Shown here piece after piece: positions 15,977-24,169 of a DNA stretch of 40,215 nt (positions are counted from its first letter, which is position 1; the number at the start of each line of letters is the position of its first letter). The DNA is from Mycobacterium colombiense (GTDB lineage: Bacteria; Actinomycetota; Actinomycetes; Mycobacteriales; Mycobacteriaceae). The stretch covers positions 1-40,215 of the forward strand of contig NZ_QMEV01000049.1 in NCBI RefSeq assembly GCF_003284935.1. The letters are read 5' to 3'. Position numbers and translations under genes: made by a program. A model generated the notes under the pieces. The model saw only the letters and a program-made list of their open reading frames with translations, was not told the DNA's origin and ran no database searches.

Positions 15977-16845
15977 ACGTCCTGCGGCGCGCGATCAACG
16001 ATGCTGCGGCCACCCTTGCCGAGGCGGGAATCGATTCTGCGCGTTGGGATGCCGAGCAGCTGGCCGCGCATCTGGCGGGTACCGACCGGGGGCGCCTGGC
16101 CCTGCTCGAGTCGCCCGGCGCGGACTTTCTCGGGCGCTACCGCGACGTCGTCGCCGCACGCTCGCGACGGGTGCCCCTGCAACACCTGGTGGGGACCGCA
16201 GCGTTCGGACCCGTCCTGCTGCACGTCGGCCCCGGCGTCTTCATACCCCGCCCCGAGACCGAGGCCCTGCTGGAATGGGCGACCGCGCAACAACTTACGC
16301 CGACACCTATCATCGTCGACCTGTGCACCGGTTCGGGCGCTTTGGCGGTGGCGCTGGCCCACCACTGGCCCGAAGCGCGAATCGTCGCCATCGACAACTC
16401 CGATGCCGCGCTCGAGTATGCGCGCCGCAACGCGCAGGGCACGACGATCGAGCTGCTGCAGGCCGATGTCGTCGAGCTGGCGTGCGATCCGGGCCTGCTC
16501 GCCGATCTGGATGGGCGGGTTGACATGGTGGTGGCCAACCCGCCCTACGTTCCCGACGATGCCGTGCTGGATCCCGAAGTCGCCCAACATGATCCACACC
16601 AGGCCGTCTTCGGCGGTCCGGACGGAATGGCGGTGATCGCGCCCCTCGTCCGTCTCGTCGGTCGCTGGCTGCGCCCCGGCGGGCTCATCGGCGTCGAGCA
16701 CGACGACACCACCTCGGCGCAGACGGCGGAATTGTTCGTTGGCACAGGGGCATTCGACGACGTCCAGGCCCGCCGCGACCTGACCGGACGGCCACGCTTC
16801 GTGACGGCGCGACGAAAAGCGGGGGAGAGCGGCGCCGATGACTGA
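15973..16845 (+). CDS. prmC: release factor glutamine methyltransferase
   Basis: PrmC (HemK) transfers a methyl group from S-adenosylmethionine to the GGQ glutamine of release factors, which speeds peptide release. The 290-residue protein has an N-terminal helical domain that binds the release factor and a Rossmann methyltransferase domain with D-L-C-T-G-S-G-A for SAM binding and the catalytic NPPY at residues 189-192. The start overlaps the prfA stop (ATGA). The end overlaps the next gene by 8 nt. Confidence 0.96.
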   Translation: MNVLRRAINDAAATLAEAGIDSARWDAEQLAAHLAGTDRGRLALLESPGADFLGRYRDVVAARSRRVPLQHLVGTAAFGPVLLHVGPGVFIPRPETEALLEWATAQQLTPTPIIVDLCTGSGALAVALAHHWPEARIVAIDNSDAALEYARRNAQGTTIELLQADVVELACDPGLLADLDGRVDMVVANPPYVPDDAVLDPEVAQHDPHQAVFGGPDGMAVIAPLVRLVGRWLRPGGLIGVEHDDTTSAQTAELFVGTGAFDDVQARRDLTGRPRFVTARRKAGESGADD

Positions 16846-17497
16846 CGTCTTCGATTGTGCGGATCCCGATCAGCGCTCACGTGGGATCGCCGCCGCGGCG
16901 GCAGCGCTCAAGGGTGGCCGGCTGGTTGTCATGCCGACCGACACGGTGTATGGCATCGGCGCCGATGCGTTCAACAGCGCCGCGGTATCCGCATTGCTCT
17001 CGGCGAAGGGGCGCGGGCGCGACATGCCGGTGGGCGTGCTGGTCGGCTCCTGGCACACCATCGAGGGGCTCGTCTACACCATGCCGGACGGGGCGCGCGA
17101 CCTGATCCGCGCCTTCTGGCCGGGCGCGCTGAGCCTGGTGGTGACCCAGGCGCCGTCGCTGCAGTGGGACCTCGGCGATGCCCGCGGCACCGTGATGCTG
17201 CGCATGCCGCTGCATCCGGTGGCGATCGAACTGCTGCGCGAGGTCGGGCCCCTGGCGGTCTCCAGCGCCAACATCTCCGGCCGTCCGGCCGCGGTTGACG
17301 CCAACGAGGCGCGCAGCCAGCTCGGCGATCTGGTCGACGTCTATCTGGAAGCGGGTCCCTCGGATCAGGGGGCGGCGTCCACGATCGTCGACCTGACCGG
17401 GGCCACGCCGCGGATACTGCGACCGGGCCCGGTGAGCGCGGAGCGGATCGCCGAAGTGCTGGCCCTCGATCCGGAAAGTTTGACCGCCCAGGCCTGA
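16838..17497 (+). CDS. Sua5/YciO/YrdC-type L-threonylcarbamoyladenylate synthase
   Basis: The family makes threonylcarbamoyl-AMP from threonine, bicarbonate and ATP for the t6A modification at position 37 of tRNAs reading ANN codons. The 219-residue protein consists of one YrdC domain: MPTDTVYGIGAD near residue 32, a basic stretch after LLSAKGRGR that binds ATP, and the conserved SSANISG segment near residue 145. It lacks the extra C-terminal Sua5 domain and so is of TsaC size. It overlaps prmC by 8 nt, so it is translated from the same message. Threonine, its substrate, is made by the genes upstream, but no regulatory link is visible. Confidence 0.93.
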   Translation: MTDVFDCADPDQRSRGIAAAAAALKGGRLVVMPTDTVYGIGADAFNSAAVSALLSAKGRGRDMPVGVLVGSWHTIEGLVYTMPDGARDLIRAFWPGALSLVVTQAPSLQWDLGDARGTVMLRMPLHPVAIELLREVGPLAVSSANISGRPAAVDANEARSQLGDLVDVYLEAGPSDQGAASTIVDLTGATPRILRPGPVSAERIAEVLALDPESLTAQA

Positions 17498-17523
17498 CTG
17501 GAGCGGTTGTCGAGGTACCAGGT

Positions 17524-18735
17524 TTGTCCAGTACGGTCTCGGTGATGTCCAGCGACGTGACCAACCTTGCCGGTGGTTTGCTCGCGCTGGCCGACCGCGG
17601 CGCCGGCGTTCCGCTTCGCGAACTGGCGCTGGTGGGGCTGACCGCGGCGATCATCACCTACTTCGCCACCGGGCCGGTGCGGGTGCTCGCGACCCGGCTG
17701 GGCGCGGTCGCCTATCCGCGGGAGCGCGACGTCCACGTGACGCCGACGCCCCGGATGGGCGGGCTGGCGATGTTCGTCGGCGTCATCACGGCCGTCTTTC
17801 TGGCGTCTCAGCTTCCGGCGCTCACCCGTGGGTTCGTCTACTCCACCGGCATGCCCGCGGTCCTGGTCGCCGGCGCGGTCATCATGGGCATCGGCCTGAT
17901 CGACGACCGCTGGGGCCTCGACGCGTTGACCAAGTTCGCCGGTCAGATCACCGCGGCCAGCGTGCTGGTCACCATGGGTGTGGCATGGAGTGTCCTGTAC
18001 ATCCCTATTGGCGGCGTGGGCACCATCGTGCTCGACCAGGCCTCGTCGATCCTGCTGACCCTGGCGCTCACCGTCTCGGTCGTCAACGCGATGAACTTCG
18101 TCGACGGGCTCGACGGTCTGGCCGCCGGGCTGGGGCTGATCACCGCCCTGGCCATCTGCATGTTCTCGGTCGGGCTGCTGCGCGACCACGGCGGTGACGT
18201 CTTGTTCTATCCGCCCGCGGTCATTTCGGTGGTGCTCGCCGGGGCGTGTCTGGGCTTCCTGCCGCACAACTTTCATCGCGCCAAGATCTTCATGGGCGAC
18301 TCCGGTTCGATGCTGATCGGTCTGATGCTGTCGGCCGCGTCCACCACCGCCGCCGGCCCCGTCTCGCAGAACGCCTACGGCGCCCGCGACGTGTTCGTCC
18401 TACTGTCGCCGTTTTTGCTGGTCGCGGCGGTCATCTTCGTACCCATGCTCGATTTGCTGCTAGCGATCGTGCGCCGCACCCGCGCGGGCCGCAGCGCGTT
18501 CAGCCCCGACAAGATGCATCTGCATCATCGGTTGCTGCAGATCGGTCATTCGCATCGCCGGGTGGTGTTGCTGATCTATCTGTGGGTGGGGATCGTCGCG
18601 TTCGGCGCGGCCAGCACGATCTTTTTCCGTCCTCGCGATACCGCCGCGGTGATGCTGGGCGCCATCGTGGTGGCCGGCATCGCCACCGCGATCCCGCTGT
18701 TGCGGCGGGGCGACGACTACTACGACGAAGGGTAG
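17524..18735 (+). CDS. wecA: decaprenyl-phosphate N-acetylglucosamine-1-phosphate transferase
   Basis: This membrane enzyme (rfe, Rv1302 in M. tuberculosis) moves GlcNAc-1-phosphate from UDP-GlcNAc to decaprenyl phosphate, the first step of the arabinogalactan linker that ties galactan to peptidoglycan. About eleven hydrophobic helices are visible. The active-site motifs are the Asp pair in LIDDRWGLD, NFVDGLDGLAAG and IFMGDSGS, and the HLHH motif in the last cytoplasmic loop. The TTG at 17524 has GAGG at a fitting distance; an ATG at 17545 is an alternative that shortens the protein by 7 residues. It starts 26 nt after the Sua5 homologue. Confidence 0.95.
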   Translation: MSSTVSVMSSDVTNLAGGLLALADRGAGVPLRELALVGLTAAIITYFATGPVRVLATRLGAVAYPRERDVHVTPTPRMGGLAMFVGVITAVFLASQLPALTRGFVYSTGMPAVLVAGAVIMGIGLIDDRWGLDALTKFAGQITAASVLVTMGVAWSVLYIPIGGVGTIVLDQASSILLTLALTVSVVNAMNFVDGLDGLAAGLGLITALAICMFSVGLLRDHGGDVLFYPPAVISVVLAGACLGFLPHNFHRAKIFMGDSGSMLIGLMLSAASTTAAGPVSQNAYGARDVFVLLSPFLLVAAVIFVPMLDLLLAIVRRTRAGRSAFSPDKMHLHHRLLQIGHSHRRVVLLIYLWVGIVAFGAASTIFFRPRDTAAVMLGAIVVAGIATAIPLLRRGDDYYDEG

Positions 18736-18879
18736 TAGTAGGGTTCGGCATGTGGTACGGTGCTGGTAGAACCCCAAAACGCCGTGCAGGCTACCGGCCC
18801 ATCGGAGGCCACTCCGACCGGGCTGGTTCAAGACCGGCCTCGGGAGATACCCCTTGGGTGATTCAACTGTGACGTGCGA

Positions 18880-18885
18880 TACGCT
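18880..18885 (+). promoter_or_regulatory. candidate -10 element of the ATP synthase operon
   Basis: TACGCT, within GCGATACGCTCGG, fits TANNNT in the 214-nt gap between wecA and atpI. Initiation near 18892 would give a leader of about 58 nt. No convincing -35 box is present. Weak evidence. Confidence 0.3.
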
Positions 18886-18949
18886 CGGCGGACCACCGAT
18901 CAGTCGGTCGGGGGGTTCCCGTTCATCAACCTGGGATTGAGGTGCTGCA

Positions 18950-19444
18950 GTGACGACACCAGCGCAGGACGCGCCGTTGGTGTTTCCCTCTGTTGCTTTC
19001 CGTCCGGTTCGGCTCTTCGCGATCAGCGCTGCCATCACCGCCGTGGCGGTGCTCGCCGCCGCACTGTCAGGTCACCTGATGGTCGGCGTCTTCTTCGGGG
19101 TCGGGCTTCTCCTGGGTTTGCTCAACGCGGTACTGGTGCGTCGCTCGGTTGAGTCCATCACCGCCAAGGATCACCCGCTGAAAAGGTCGATGGCCGTCAA
19201 CTCGGCGTCACGGCTGGCCATCATCACCGTCTTCGGGCTGATCATCGCCTACGTCTTTCGGCCCGCCGGCCTGGGCGTCCTGTTCGGATTGGCGCTGTTC
19301 CAGATCCTCTTGGTCGCCGCGACGGCGCTCCCGGTCTGGAAGAAGTTGCGCGCCGGCGACTGGGCGGAGCCGACGGACGGTGCCGAAGGCGGAGTGATCA
19401 CAGGGTCGGAAGGACCGGAAGGAAGGAACACCACCGATGCCTGA
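18950..19444 (+). CDS. AtpI-like membrane protein of the ATP synthase operon
   Basis: This 164-residue protein has four hydrophobic helices (about residues 20-40, 45-62, 88-105 and 110-128) and a hydrophilic C-terminal tail. It stands where the assembly protein AtpI (subunit I) is found in most atp operons and corresponds to Rv1303 in M. tuberculosis. AtpI helps build the c-ring in other bacteria; sequence similarity is weak, so the function rests mainly on position and topology. The GTG start has a GAGG ribosome binding sequence. The last 8 nt overlap atpB, so the two are translationally coupled. Confidence 0.85.
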   Translation: MTTPAQDAPLVFPSVAFRPVRLFAISAAITAVAVLAAALSGHLMVGVFFGVGLLLGLLNAVLVRRSVESITAKDHPLKRSMAVNSASRLAIITVFGLIIAYVFRPAGLGVLFGLALFQILLVAATALPVWKKLRAGDWAEPTDGAEGGVITGSEGPEGRNTTDA

Positions 19445-20195
19445 GACGACGTTCCTGGCCGAGGGCGCGATCGAGGTCGGCGCCCACACCCAAGCCAAGT
19501 GGCTCGGCCTGACCGTCAACACCGACACGATTCTGGCGACGGGTATCGCCGCGGTGATCGTGTTGGCATTGGCCTTCTTCCTGCGCGCCAAGATCACCTC
19601 CACCGGTGTGCCCAGCGGCGTTCAGCTGTTCTGGGAGGCCATCACCGTCCAGATGCGCGATCAGATCGAGAGCGCGGTCGGCATGCGCATCGCGCCGTTC
19701 GTGTTGCCCTTGGCCGTCACCATCTTCGTGTTCATCCTGATCTCCAACTGGCTCTCGGTGCTCCCGCTGCAGTACACCGATAAGTCGGGCCACACCACCG
19801 AGCTGCTGAAGTCGGCGGCCGCGGACATCAATTACGTTCTGGCGCTGGCTCTGTTCGTGTTCGTCTGCTACCACGTGGCGGGCATCTGGCGCCGCGGCGT
19901 CATCGGACACCCGCTCGCGGTGATCAAGGGCCACGTGGCCTTCCTGGCGCCGATCAACCTGGTCGAAGAGCTCGCCAAGCCAATCTCGTTGTCGCTGCGA
20001 CTTTTCGGAAACATCTTCGCCGGCGGCATCCTGGTCGCCCTGATCGCGCTGTTCCCGCCCTACATCATGTGGGCGCCCAACGCGATCTGGAAGGCCTTCG
20101 ACCTCTTCGTCGGGGCGATCCAGGCCTTCATCTTCTCGATCCTGACCATCCTGTACTTCAGTCAAGCCATGGAGATCGAGGATCACCATGACTGA
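19437..20195 (+). CDS. atpB: ATP synthase subunit a
   Basis: Subunit a forms the two proton half-channels beside the c-ring. The 252-residue protein has five or six membrane helices and the essential arginine (about residue 188) in LSLRLFGN, which faces the carboxylate of subunit c. It starts inside the end of the AtpI-like gene (8-nt overlap). A 77-nt gap to atpE holds a hairpin and a very strong ribosome binding site. Subunit a contributes to the bedaquiline pocket in mycobacteria. Confidence 0.98.
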   Translation: MPETTFLAEGAIEVGAHTQAKWLGLTVNTDTILATGIAAVIVLALAFFLRAKITSTGVPSGVQLFWEAITVQMRDQIESAVGMRIAPFVLPLAVTIFVFILISNWLSVLPLQYTDKSGHTTELLKSAAADINYVLALALFVFVCYHVAGIWRRGVIGHPLAVIKGHVAFLAPINLVEELAKPISLSLRLFGNIFAGGILVALIALFPPYIMWAPNAIWKAFDLFVGAIQAFIFSILTILYFSQAMEIEDHHD

Positions 20196-20237
20196 GACTG
20201 CCGTGAATCGCTTTGAGTCACACACCATTACAGAAGC

Positions 20238-20266
20238 CTGGTAGACCGCTACCAGATTAGAGGAGG
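20238..20266 (+). promoter_or_regulatory. hairpin and strong Shine-Dalgarno in front of atpE
   Basis: CTGGTAG (20238-20244) and CTACCAG (20249-20255) form a perfect 7-bp stem with an ACCG tetraloop. AGGAGG (20261-20266) follows 5 nt later, 6 nt before the atpE ATG. A stable stem with an open, near-perfect ribosome binding site behind it suits high expression of subunit c, needed in about nine copies per enzyme. This is the strongest ribosome binding site in the operon. The effect on translation or mRNA stability is inferred. Confidence 0.6.
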
Positions 20267-20272
20267 AAAACA

Positions 20273-20530
20273 ATGCCCAGCTTGGACCCCCAAGTCGCAG
20301 CCGCAGCTCTCATCGGCGGTGGACTCATCATGGGCGGCGGCGCGATCGGTGCCGGTATCGGTGACGGCATCGCCGGTAACGCGCTGGTTTCCGGCATCGC
20401 CCGGCAGCCCGAGGCGCAAGGCCGGTTGTTTACGCCGTTCTTCATCACCGTCGGTCTGGTTGAGGCGGCCTACTTCATCAACCTGGCCTTCATGGCGCTG
20501 TTCGTCTTCGCAACCCCCGTCGGCAAGTAG
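20273..20530 (+). CDS. atpE: ATP synthase subunit c
   Basis: Subunit c forms the proton-driven rotor ring. The 85-residue protein consists of two helices joined by a polar loop with ARQPE. The proton-binding carboxylate is Glu64 (Glu61 in M. tuberculosis numbering) in VEAAYFINLAF. The N-terminus (MPSLDP) is a few residues longer than MDP in M. tuberculosis. The residues linked to bedaquiline resistance are in the sensitive state: Asp31 (D28), Ala66 (A63) and Ile69 (I66). The start is certain because of the AGGAGG 6 nt upstream. Confidence 0.98.
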   Translation: MPSLDPQVAAAALIGGGLIMGGGAIGAGIGDGIAGNALVSGIARQPEAQGRLFTPFFITVGLVEAAYFINLAFMALFVFATPVGK

Positions 20531-20535
20531 TTCGC

Positions 20536-21069
20536 ATGGGTGACGCGAGCCCGAGCGTTCTGGCATCCAGCCAGGTGGTGGCCGAGGGGGGCAGCAACTT
20601 CCTCGTCCCGAACGGCACCTTCTTCTTCGTGCTGGCCATCTTCCTGATCGTGCTGGCCGTCATCGGCACCTTCGTGGTGCCACCGGTCATGAAGGTGTTG
20701 CGCGAGCGTGACGCCATGGTCGCCAAGACGGCTGCCGACAACAAGAAGGCGGCGGAGCAGTTCGAAGCGGCCAAGGCCGACTACGAAGAAGCCCTGACCG
20801 AAGCGCGGGTTGAGGCGTCGTCTTTGCGCGACGACGCTCGCGCCGAAGGCCGTAAGGTGATAGAAGACGCGCGCGCCCGTGCCGAGCAACAGGTGATGTC
20901 GACGTTGCAAATGGCATCCGAGCAATTGAAGCGGGAGAGGGACGCCGTGGAACTGGATCTGCGTGCCAACGTTGCCGCGCTGTCGGCGACACTGGCCAGC
21001 CGGATCCTGGGCGTCGAGGTCGCGCCCGCCACCGCGAGCGCGTCCGCAACAGGGAAGTCCGGGCGGTAA
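20536..21069 (+). CDS. atpF: ATP synthase subunit b
   Basis: Subunit b is one half of the peripheral stalk that holds the catalytic head still against the rotor. The 177-residue protein has one N-terminal membrane helix (about residues 28-52) followed by a long charged alpha-helical coiled coil (AADNKKAAEQFEAAKADYEE and on) and a low-complexity Ala/Thr/Ser end. The ATG lies 5 nt after atpE. In mycobacteria the partner strand is the N-terminal half of the fused AtpH encoded next. Confidence 0.97.
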   Translation: MGDASPSVLASSQVVAEGGSNFLVPNGTFFFVLAIFLIVLAVIGTFVVPPVMKVLRERDAMVAKTAADNKKAAEQFEAAKADYEEALTEARVEASSLRDDARAEGRKVIEDARARAEQQVMSTLQMASEQLKRERDAVELDLRANVAALSATLASRILGVEVAPATASASATGKSGR

Positions 21070-21075
21070 TCACCT

Positions 21076-22416
21076 ATGTCGACTTTCATCGGGCAGTTAA
21101 TCGGATTCGCGGCCATCGTGTTACTGGTGGTGCGGTATGTCGTGCCGCCTGTGCGTCGTCTGATGACCGCTCGGCAAGACGCCGTACGCCAGCAGTTGAA
21201 AGACGCTGCGACGGCGAGCGATCGGTTGACCGAGTCGACCACGGCACACAGCAATGCCGTCGAGTCCGCCAAGTCGGAGGCCGAACGGATCGTCGAGGAG
21301 GCCAGGAGCGACTCGGGCCGCATCGTCGAACAGCTGCGGGCCCAGGCCGACGTCGAATCCGAACGCATCAACGTGCAGGGCGGCCGACAGGTCGACCTGT
21401 TGAGCACCCAGCTGAGCCGGCAGCTGCGTCTGGAACTCGGCCACGAAGCGGTGCGTCAGGCGGGCGAGCTGGTGCGCAACTTCGTCGCCGACCCGGAGCA
21501 GCAGTCGGCCACCGTCGACCGGTTCCTCGACGAGCTCGACGAGATGGCTCCCGCGTCGGCCGACGTTCAATATCCGTTGATGACCAAGATGCGCTCGTCG
21601 AGTCGCGTCGCGCTGGGCAACCTGTCCGAAAAGTTCAGCTCCATAGCCAAAGACCTTGACAGCAAGGGCCTTTCGAGTCTCTCCAGTGAGCTGGTAGAGG
21701 TGGCCCAGATGCTGGACCGCGAGATCGTCGTCACGCGGTATCTCACCGTCCCCGCCGAGGATGCCGCCCCCCGGGTCCGGTTGATCGAGCGGCTCGTCTC
21801 CGGCAAGGTCGCCGACGCCACACTGGAAGTGCTGCGCGCGGCGGTCTCGGAGCGTTGGTCGGCCAACTCCGACCTCGTCGACGCCATCGAACACGTGTCT
21901 CGACAGGCGCTGCTCGAAGTCGCCGAACGCGAGGACAAAGTCGGCGAGGTCGAAGAACAGCTGTTCCGGTTCTCCCGCATCCTCGACGCGCAGCCTCAAC
22001 TTTCCATCCTGCTGGGTGACTACGCCGTTCCCGTCGAAGGCCGAGTCGCGTTGTTGCGCAAGGTGCTTGACAGCGCAAGCGGCAGGGTCCAGCCGATTGT
22101 GACTGCGTTGCTGACCCAGACGGTCGAACTCCTCAGGGGCCAGCCGGCCGAGGAGGCCGTTCAGTTCTTGACCGAAGTCGCCGTGGCGCGCCGCGGTGAG
22201 ATCGTCGCCGCGGTCAGCGCGGCGGCCGAACTCAGCGATGCCCAGCGGTCTCGTCTGACCGACGTGCTCAGCCGCATCTACGGTCACACGGTGGCGGTGC
22301 AGCTGCAGATCGATGCCGAACTACTGGGCGGCCTGCTCATCTCCGTGGCCGATGAAGTGATCGACGGGACGCTCGCTTCTCGCCTTGCCGCGGCCGAGGC
22401 CCAATTGCCCGACTGA
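21076..22416 (+). CDS. atpH: fused ATP synthase subunit b'-delta
   Basis: This 446-residue protein joins a b-type stalk strand to the delta subunit. It has an N-terminal membrane helix (residues 4-22), a charged coiled coil (about 30-110), a linker, and a delta domain (about 175-446) with LLGDYAVPVEGR and the final SVADEVIDGTLASRL segment typical of delta. The fusion is a hallmark of mycobacteria and some relatives (446 residues also in M. tuberculosis Rv1307). It begins 6 nt after atpF. The delta part caps the alpha3beta3 head while the b' part pairs with AtpF in the stalk. Confidence 0.97.
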   Translation: MSTFIGQLIGFAAIVLLVVRYVVPPVRRLMTARQDAVRQQLKDAATASDRLTESTTAHSNAVESAKSEAERIVEEARSDSGRIVEQLRAQADVESERINVQGGRQVDLLSTQLSRQLRLELGHEAVRQAGELVRNFVADPEQQSATVDRFLDELDEMAPASADVQYPLMTKMRSSSRVALGNLSEKFSSIAKDLDSKGLSSLSSELVEVAQMLDREIVVTRYLTVPAEDAAPRVRLIERLVSGKVADATLEVLRAAVSERWSANSDLVDAIEHVSRQALLEVAEREDKVGEVEEQLFRFSRILDAQPQLSILLGDYAVPVEGRVALLRKVLDSASGRVQPIVTALLTQTVELLRGQPAEEAVQFLTEVAVARRGEIVAAVSAAAELSDAQRSRLTDVLSRIYGHTVAVQLQIDAELLGGLLISVADEVIDGTLASRLAAAEAQLPD

Positions 22417-22474
22417 CACCAACCATTCATCACAATCGCACGCGAACCACGATCAAGTAGGAAGACGAAAAGCC

Positions 22475-24163
22475 ATGGCCGAGTTGACAATCTCCGCTGA
22501 TGACATCCAGAGCGCCATCGAGGAGTACGTAGGCTCTTTCACCTCCGACACCTCCCGGGAAGAGGTCGGTACCGTCGTCGATGCGGGGGACGGCATCGCG
22601 CACGTCGAAGGCCTGCCCTCGGTCATGACCCAGGAGTTGCTCGAATTCCCCGGCGGCGTCCTTGGCGTCGCGCTCAACCTCGACGAGCACAGCGTCGGCG
22701 CGGTGATTCTGGGTGACTTCGAGAAAATCGAAGAGGGACAACAGGTCAAGCGCACCGGCGAGGTCCTGTCGGTCCCCGTCGGCGACGCCTTCCTCGGCCG
22801 CGTCGTCAATCCGCTCGGCCAGCCGATCGACGGCCGCGGAGACATCGACACCGACATTCGCCGGGCGCTGGAGATCCAGGCGCCGTCGGTGGTGCAGCGG
22901 CAGAGCGTGAGCGAGCCGCTGCAGACCGGCATCAAGGCCATCGACGCCATGACCCCGATCGGTCGCGGCCAGCGCCAGCTGATCATCGGCGACCGCAAGA
23001 CCGGCAAGACCGCCGTCTGCGTCGACACCATCCTCAACCAGCGGGAGAACTGGGAGAGCGGCGACGAGCGCAAGCAGGTGCGGTGCGTGTACGTGGCCAT
23101 CGGCCAGAAGGGCACCACGATCGCGTCTGTGCGGCGCGCCCTGGAGGAGGGCGGCGCGATGGACTACACCACCATCGTCGCCGCGCCGGCGTCGGACTCC
23201 GCCGGCTTCAAATGGCTTGCGCCGTACACGGGTTCGGCCATCGCCCAGCACTGGATGTACGACGGCAAGCACGTCCTGATCGTCTTCGACGACCTGAGCA
23301 AGCAAGCCGAGGCCTACCGGGCGATCTCGCTGCTGCTGCGCCGCCCGCCGGGCCGCGAGGCCTACCCCGGCGACGTGTTCTACCTGCACTCGCGGCTGCT
23401 GGAGCGCTGCGCCAAGCTCTCCGACGAGCTCGGTGGTGGCTCGCTGACCGGGTTGCCGATCATCGAGACCAAGGCCAACGACATCTCCGCCTACATCCCC
23501 ACCAACGTCATCTCCATCACCGACGGGCAGTGCTTCCTGGAGTCAGACCTGTTCAACCAGGGTGTGCGGCCGGCCATCAACGTCGGTGTGTCGGTGTCCC
23601 GCGTGGGTGGTGCGGCACAGATCAAGGCCATGAAGGAGGTCGCCGGTTCGCTGCGGCTGGACCTGTCGCAGTACCGCGAACTGGAATCGTTCGCCGCCTT
23701 CGCCTCGGACCTGGACGCGACCTCCAAGGCGCAGCTGGAGCGCGGTGAACGCCTCGTCGAACTGCTCAAGCAGCCGCAGTACCAGCCGATGCCCGTTGAG
23801 GAGCAGGTGGTTTCGATCTTCCTGGGCACCGGCGGCCACCTGGACTCGGTGCCCGTCGAGGACGTCCGGCGCTTCGAGACCGAGCTGCTCGATCACATGC
23901 GGGCCTCGGAAGAGAAGTTCCTGGCCGGCGTCCGCGACAGCGGCAAGCTCTCCGAGGAGGGCGAGAACCAGCTCACCGAGATCATCAACAACTTCAAGAA
24001 GGGCTTCGCGGCCACAGGCGGCGGGTCTGTGGTGCCCGATGAGCACGTCGAGCCCCTCGACGAAGAGGACCTGGAAAAGGAGTCCGTACAGGTCAAGAAG
24101 GAGAAGCCGAAGGACAAGAAGGAATCCAAGGATTCCAAGGCCTCCGGCAAGGACAAGAAGTAG
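22475..24163 (+). CDS. atpA: ATP synthase subunit alpha
   Basis: Subunit alpha forms the non-catalytic nucleotide sites of the F1 head. The 562-residue protein shows the N-terminal beta barrel, P-loop GDRKTGKT near residues 172-179 and the alpha signature PAINVGVSVSRVGG. From about residue 515 it carries the mycobacterial C-terminal extension (GGGSVVPDEHV and on). In mycobacteria this tail suppresses ATP hydrolysis. Here it ends in a Lys/Glu/Ser-rich run and is about 13 residues longer than I recall for M. tuberculosis. The ATG at 22475 was chosen from family start MAELTI; an in-frame stretch upstream overlaps atpH. Confidence 0.98.
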   Translation: MAELTISADDIQSAIEEYVGSFTSDTSREEVGTVVDAGDGIAHVEGLPSVMTQELLEFPGGVLGVALNLDEHSVGAVILGDFEKIEEGQQVKRTGEVLSVPVGDAFLGRVVNPLGQPIDGRGDIDTDIRRALEIQAPSVVQRQSVSEPLQTGIKAIDAMTPIGRGQRQLIIGDRKTGKTAVCVDTILNQRENWESGDERKQVRCVYVAIGQKGTTIASVRRALEEGGAMDYTTIVAAPASDSAGFKWLAPYTGSAIAQHWMYDGKHVLIVFDDLSKQAEAYRAISLLLRRPPGREAYPGDVFYLHSRLLERCAKLSDELGGGSLTGLPIIETKANDISAYIPTNVISITDGQCFLESDLFNQGVRPAINVGVSVSRVGGAAQIKAMKEVAGSLRLDLSQYRELESFAAFASDLDATSKAQLERGERLVELLKQPQYQPMPVEEQVVSIFLGTGGHLDSVPVEDVRRFETELLDHMRASEEKFLAGVRDSGKLSEEGENQLTEIINNFKKGFAATGGGSVVPDEHVEPLDEEDLEKESVQVKKEKPKDKKESKDSKASGKDKK

Positions 24164-24169
24164 CCACCG

